Shown here: piece by piece, positions 48,956 through 50,895 of the stretch
Layout: every line of letters starts with the position of its first letter
How positions within the stretch are numbered: position 1 is the stretch's first letter
Source: Chloroflexota bacterium
GTDB lineage: Bacteria; Chloroflexota; Anaerolineae; Anaerolineales; Villigracilaceae
DNA: 50,895 nucleotides
Direction of reading: 5' to 3'
Assembly (NCBI GenBank): GCA_016191955.1
Contig: JACPVC010000153.1
Location: forward strand, 1-50,895
Program-made: the position numbers and the translations under genes
Notes under the pieces: model-generated
Told to the model about the DNA's origin: nothing
What the model saw: the letters and a program-made list of their open reading frames with translations, nothing else
The model's database searches: none

Positions 48956-50611
48956 TTATTTCAAGAGAGACCTGACCTCGTCTAAGAATTCGTCGTTGAG
49001 AAAATCGCCTTTTTGTAACAGCGCCTGGATGTGCCCACTGAGGCGGTTCTTTTCATCTGGGGTGAGTTCTTTTGCGGTGGCAACGATCACGGGGATGGTC
49101 GCCGTTTCGGGGTTGGAGCGCAGGGCTTCGATGACCGAGAAGCCATCCATCTCCGGCATCATCAAGTCAAGCACGACCAAATCCGGCAGTTCGCGTTGAA
49201 CGAGATCGAGTCCGGCGCGTCCATTTTCCGCTTCAAGAATGGTGAAGTTACCCTGTGATTGAAGAATACGACGGATCAAACGCCGCGCTTCGAGGGTATC
49301 TTCCACGATGGCAATCTTGGGGAAGCGTTCCGGCGCCACTTGCGTAAGCGCAGAGAGCAAGCCTTCCTCCTGCGGCGCTTGTGACAGGGAAGGGAACTTC
49401 ACATCACGTGCCCAGTTCTCGCCGAGGATTCCCTGTTCGGCAGGCATGGTATGCCCCGTACAGTTGACCACAACCGTATCGCTCGGCTTGATGACCCCCG
49501 CACGGATCAATTTGAACAACCCGGCAAACGCAGCGCCGGCGGCTGGCTCGGCAGAAATGCCCTCCATCTTGGCGAGCACATGCATCGCGCGGAAGGCTTC
49601 TTCATCGGTCACACTTTCGAATACGCCGTTGGTTGAGTCAACATGGTTCTTCAAAAATTCATAAGCGCGTCCGGGGTCGCCTGTGGCAAGCGTTTCAATT
49701 CTCGTTTTAGGATTCGTAACCGGCTCGGCTTTTGTGAGTCCCTTTTTCCAACTGTACACCATCGGGGCGCAGCCATCGGCTTGGATGGGGGCGAAGGCGG
49801 GGATTTTCTCCACCCAGCCCATCTGCTTCATTTCGCGGAATCCTTTGTGGACGCCCAACGGTCCCATCCCGCCGCTAATGGCTTGCACATACCAGTCCGG
49901 GGTGCGCAGGGGAGCATTATCCCCAGGTCCAAGGAAATTGGTGAGCTGTTCGGCGATCTCAAATGCGATTGTTTTCATCGCTTCAATCGACGTGATCGTC
50001 CGCGCGCCCATATCCAGGTATAACTTGCGTTGGCGCGCAAATTCTGCCGCGACTTGTTTGCATTGGTCGTATGACCCCGTGATCTTGATGACCTGGCTGC
50101 CATACAATGCGATCTCACGCATCTTGACCGACGGGACGAGGCTGGTGACAAACGCCCAGAGTTTCATCCCCGCTCGGGATGCATACGCCGAATAGGAGAT
50201 GGCAACATTCCCGGTGGAAGCAGCCACCATTTCGGTGATGCCCGCCTCTTTCAACGCCGCAATTGTCACCGATGCCTGGCGATCCTTGAAGGAGGAGGTC
50301 GGTCCCTGCCGTTCATCCTTGATGAAAATATTAGGGCAGCCCAACATCATCCCCAGATTGACTGCGCGGATCATGGGGGTGTACCCTTCTCCCAAAGACA
50401 GGCTGATGTTCGGGTTGCGAACTGGGAGCAGCTCGTGGTAACGCCAAAGGTCATGCTGGCGAGTCTTTAATTTCTCCGGCAGGGTTTTCCCGATCAGCTC
50501 ATAGTCGTACTCCGCTTCGCGCCATTGGCTGCCGCACTTGGGGCAGGTCGTAGAGGTTGGAAAGTATGGCGCATTATGCCCGCAGTCCAGGCATTTGATG
50601 ATGAATGACAC
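48956..50611 (-). CDS. thrC: Threonine synthase fused to a C-terminal REC domain
   Basis: 551 residues from GTG 50611 (AGGAG at a 6-nt spacing). Residues about 8-27 are a zinc ribbon (CLDCGHNAP then CPKCG). The PLP-dependent fold carries GPTSSFKDRQAS (the PLP Lys), AASTGNVAISYSAYAS, EPAAGAAFAGLFKL and CTGHTMPAEQG, as in threonine synthase. At about residue 432 a complete receiver domain begins: IAIVEDTLEARRLI (acid pair), VVLDLMMPEMDG (phospho-Asp), VATAKELTPDEK (Thr/Ala) and LLQKGDF (Lys). No stop or frameshift separates them. The next gene upstream (50635) is a similar receiver protein. Confidence 0.9.
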   Translation of the reverse strand: MSFIIKCLDCGHNAPYFPTSTTCPKCGSQWREAEYDYELIGKTLPEKLKTRQHDLWRYHELLPVRNPNISLSLGEGYTPMIRAVNLGMMLGCPNIFIKDERQGPTSSFKDRQASVTIAALKEAGITEMVAASTGNVAISYSAYASRAGMKLWAFVTSLVPSVKMREIALYGSQVIKITGSYDQCKQVAAEFARQRKLYLDMGARTITSIEAMKTIAFEIAEQLTNFLGPGDNAPLRTPDWYVQAISGGMGPLGVHKGFREMKQMGWVEKIPAFAPIQADGCAPMVYSWKKGLTKAEPVTNPKTRIETLATGDPGRAYEFLKNHVDSTNGVFESVTDEEAFRAMHVLAKMEGISAEPAAGAAFAGLFKLIRAGVIKPSDTVVVNCTGHTMPAEQGILGENWARDVKFPSLSQAPQEEGLLSALTQVAPERFPKIAIVEDTLEARRLIRRILQSQGNFTILEAENGRAGLDLVQRELPDLVVLDLMMPEMDGFSVIEALRSNPETATIPVIVATAKELTPDEKNRLSGHIQALLQKGDFLNDEFLDEVRSLLK

Positions 50612-50634
50612 TTATTTCTCCTGTGCAGTCTGTT

Positions 50635-50895
50635 TTACTTCTTTGACAAGCGATCGAGCGAGCGCTGGATCGAGGTCAATAATTCGTGTTCGTTGAAGGA
50701 ACCCTTGGTAAGCAAACGTTGACCGAACTCCTTCAACCGGTTCTTCTGTTCCGCTGTAACGTCCATGCCGCTGATGACGATGGTGGGGATGTCACGCAAT
50801 TTTCGGTCTGCTTGCATCTGTTCAAGGATTTGGAAGCCGTCCATTTCCGGCATAAACAAGTCAATGATGATGGCGTGCGGCGGCGTGCCCGATGA
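50635..50895 (-). CDS. Receiver-domain protein, cut by window end
   Basis: The C-terminal 86 residues are present and the frame is still open at the right edge. IIIDLFMPEMDGFQILEQMQ holds the phospho-Asp, VISGMDVTAEQKNRL the Thr/Ser position and LLTKGSFNEHELL the Lys. The C-terminal part resembles the REC domain of the threonine synthase fusion ('T.eqKNRL...LL.KG.F...eLl'). It stops 23 nt before the thrC start, so both are probably in one operon. It may be the end of a larger hybrid kinase or regulator. Confidence 0.8.
   Translation of the reverse strand, partial: SSGTPPHAIIIDLFMPEMDGFQILEQMQADRKLRDIPTIVISGMDVTAEQKNRLKEFGQRLLTKGSFNEHELLTSIQRSLDRLSKK

Overview
The window reads as chromosome from a Chloroflexota bacterium, most likely class Anaerolineae. 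This is inferred from the mix of genes, not from a database search: several lipoproteins with Thr/Pro-rich stalks and NBR1-type Ig-like domains, two TadE/TadG pilin clusters, fused NuoCD, a fused formiminotransferase-cyclodeaminase, a Pcs-type lipid enzyme, and a type-2-like IleS under a T-box. There are no rRNA genes, no tRNA that I could recognise, no CRISPR array, no intact transposase and no phage genes.

Layout. 1-5.5 kb: envelope lipoproteins and small proteins (a YdbC/PC4-like ssDNA binder, a DUF7662 protein, an unlisted 43-residue basic protein, a YqaE/Pmp3 peptide) around a transposase remnant. 5.5-11 kb: an iron-sulfur/complex I unit on the minus strand (IscX-like, nuoB, nuoCD, nuoI, Mrp), with a SufR-like regulator diverging from it behind a strongly structured leader. 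11-22.4 kb: two paralogous pilin sets (TadE-TadE-TadG, and prepilin peptidase-TadE-TadE-TadG) on either side of a dCMP deaminase and a glmS gene that carries a glmS ribozyme. 22.5-29.2 kb: housekeeping genes: murA with Asp in place of the catalytic Cys, thioredoxin, ftsY, prfB with its programmed frameshift, an S1-domain protein and an RRM protein. 29.4-34.5 kb: accessory stretch with a pseudopilin-like protein, a zinc-ribbon/NHL membrane protein, a TMEM175 channel gene cut by one amber codon, an HTH_42 gene next to a diverged second copy of its 3' end, and an A+T-rich SIR2-domain gene that may be anti-phage. 34.6-42.3 kb: histidine/folate enzyme, Tat-exported phosphoesterase, a possible MITE, the T-box and ileS, a CDP-alcohol phosphatidyltransferase and a GNAT enzyme. 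42.3-50.9 kb: secreted Gly/Asn-rich protein, PlsC-like acyltransferase, diacylglycerol kinase-family protein, two molybdenum-cofactor nucleotidyltransferases, a REC-degenerate GGDEF protein, an EamA exporter, and a threonine synthase with a C-terminal response-regulator receiver domain beside another receiver protein cut by the window end.

How the genes work together. The SufR-like/IscX/Nuo/Mrp block looks like a self-contained unit for building and controlling the Fe-S-rich Q-module of complex I. The two Tad sets share one visible prepilin peptidase but have no ATPase or secretin here, so the rest of the machine must be elsewhere. Three classical RNA controls are present (glmS ribozyme, ileS T-box, prfB frameshift), plus one leader that I cannot classify.

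A pattern not explained by gene annotation recurs: short arrays with about 7-nt period whose unit sequence differs from site to site, at 2451, 6655, 7367, 37566, 37749 and, inside a coding sequence, 45235. Several lie just upstream of a ribosome binding site. Together with the threonine synthase-receiver fusion and the structured sufR leader, these are the best candidates for something undescribed.
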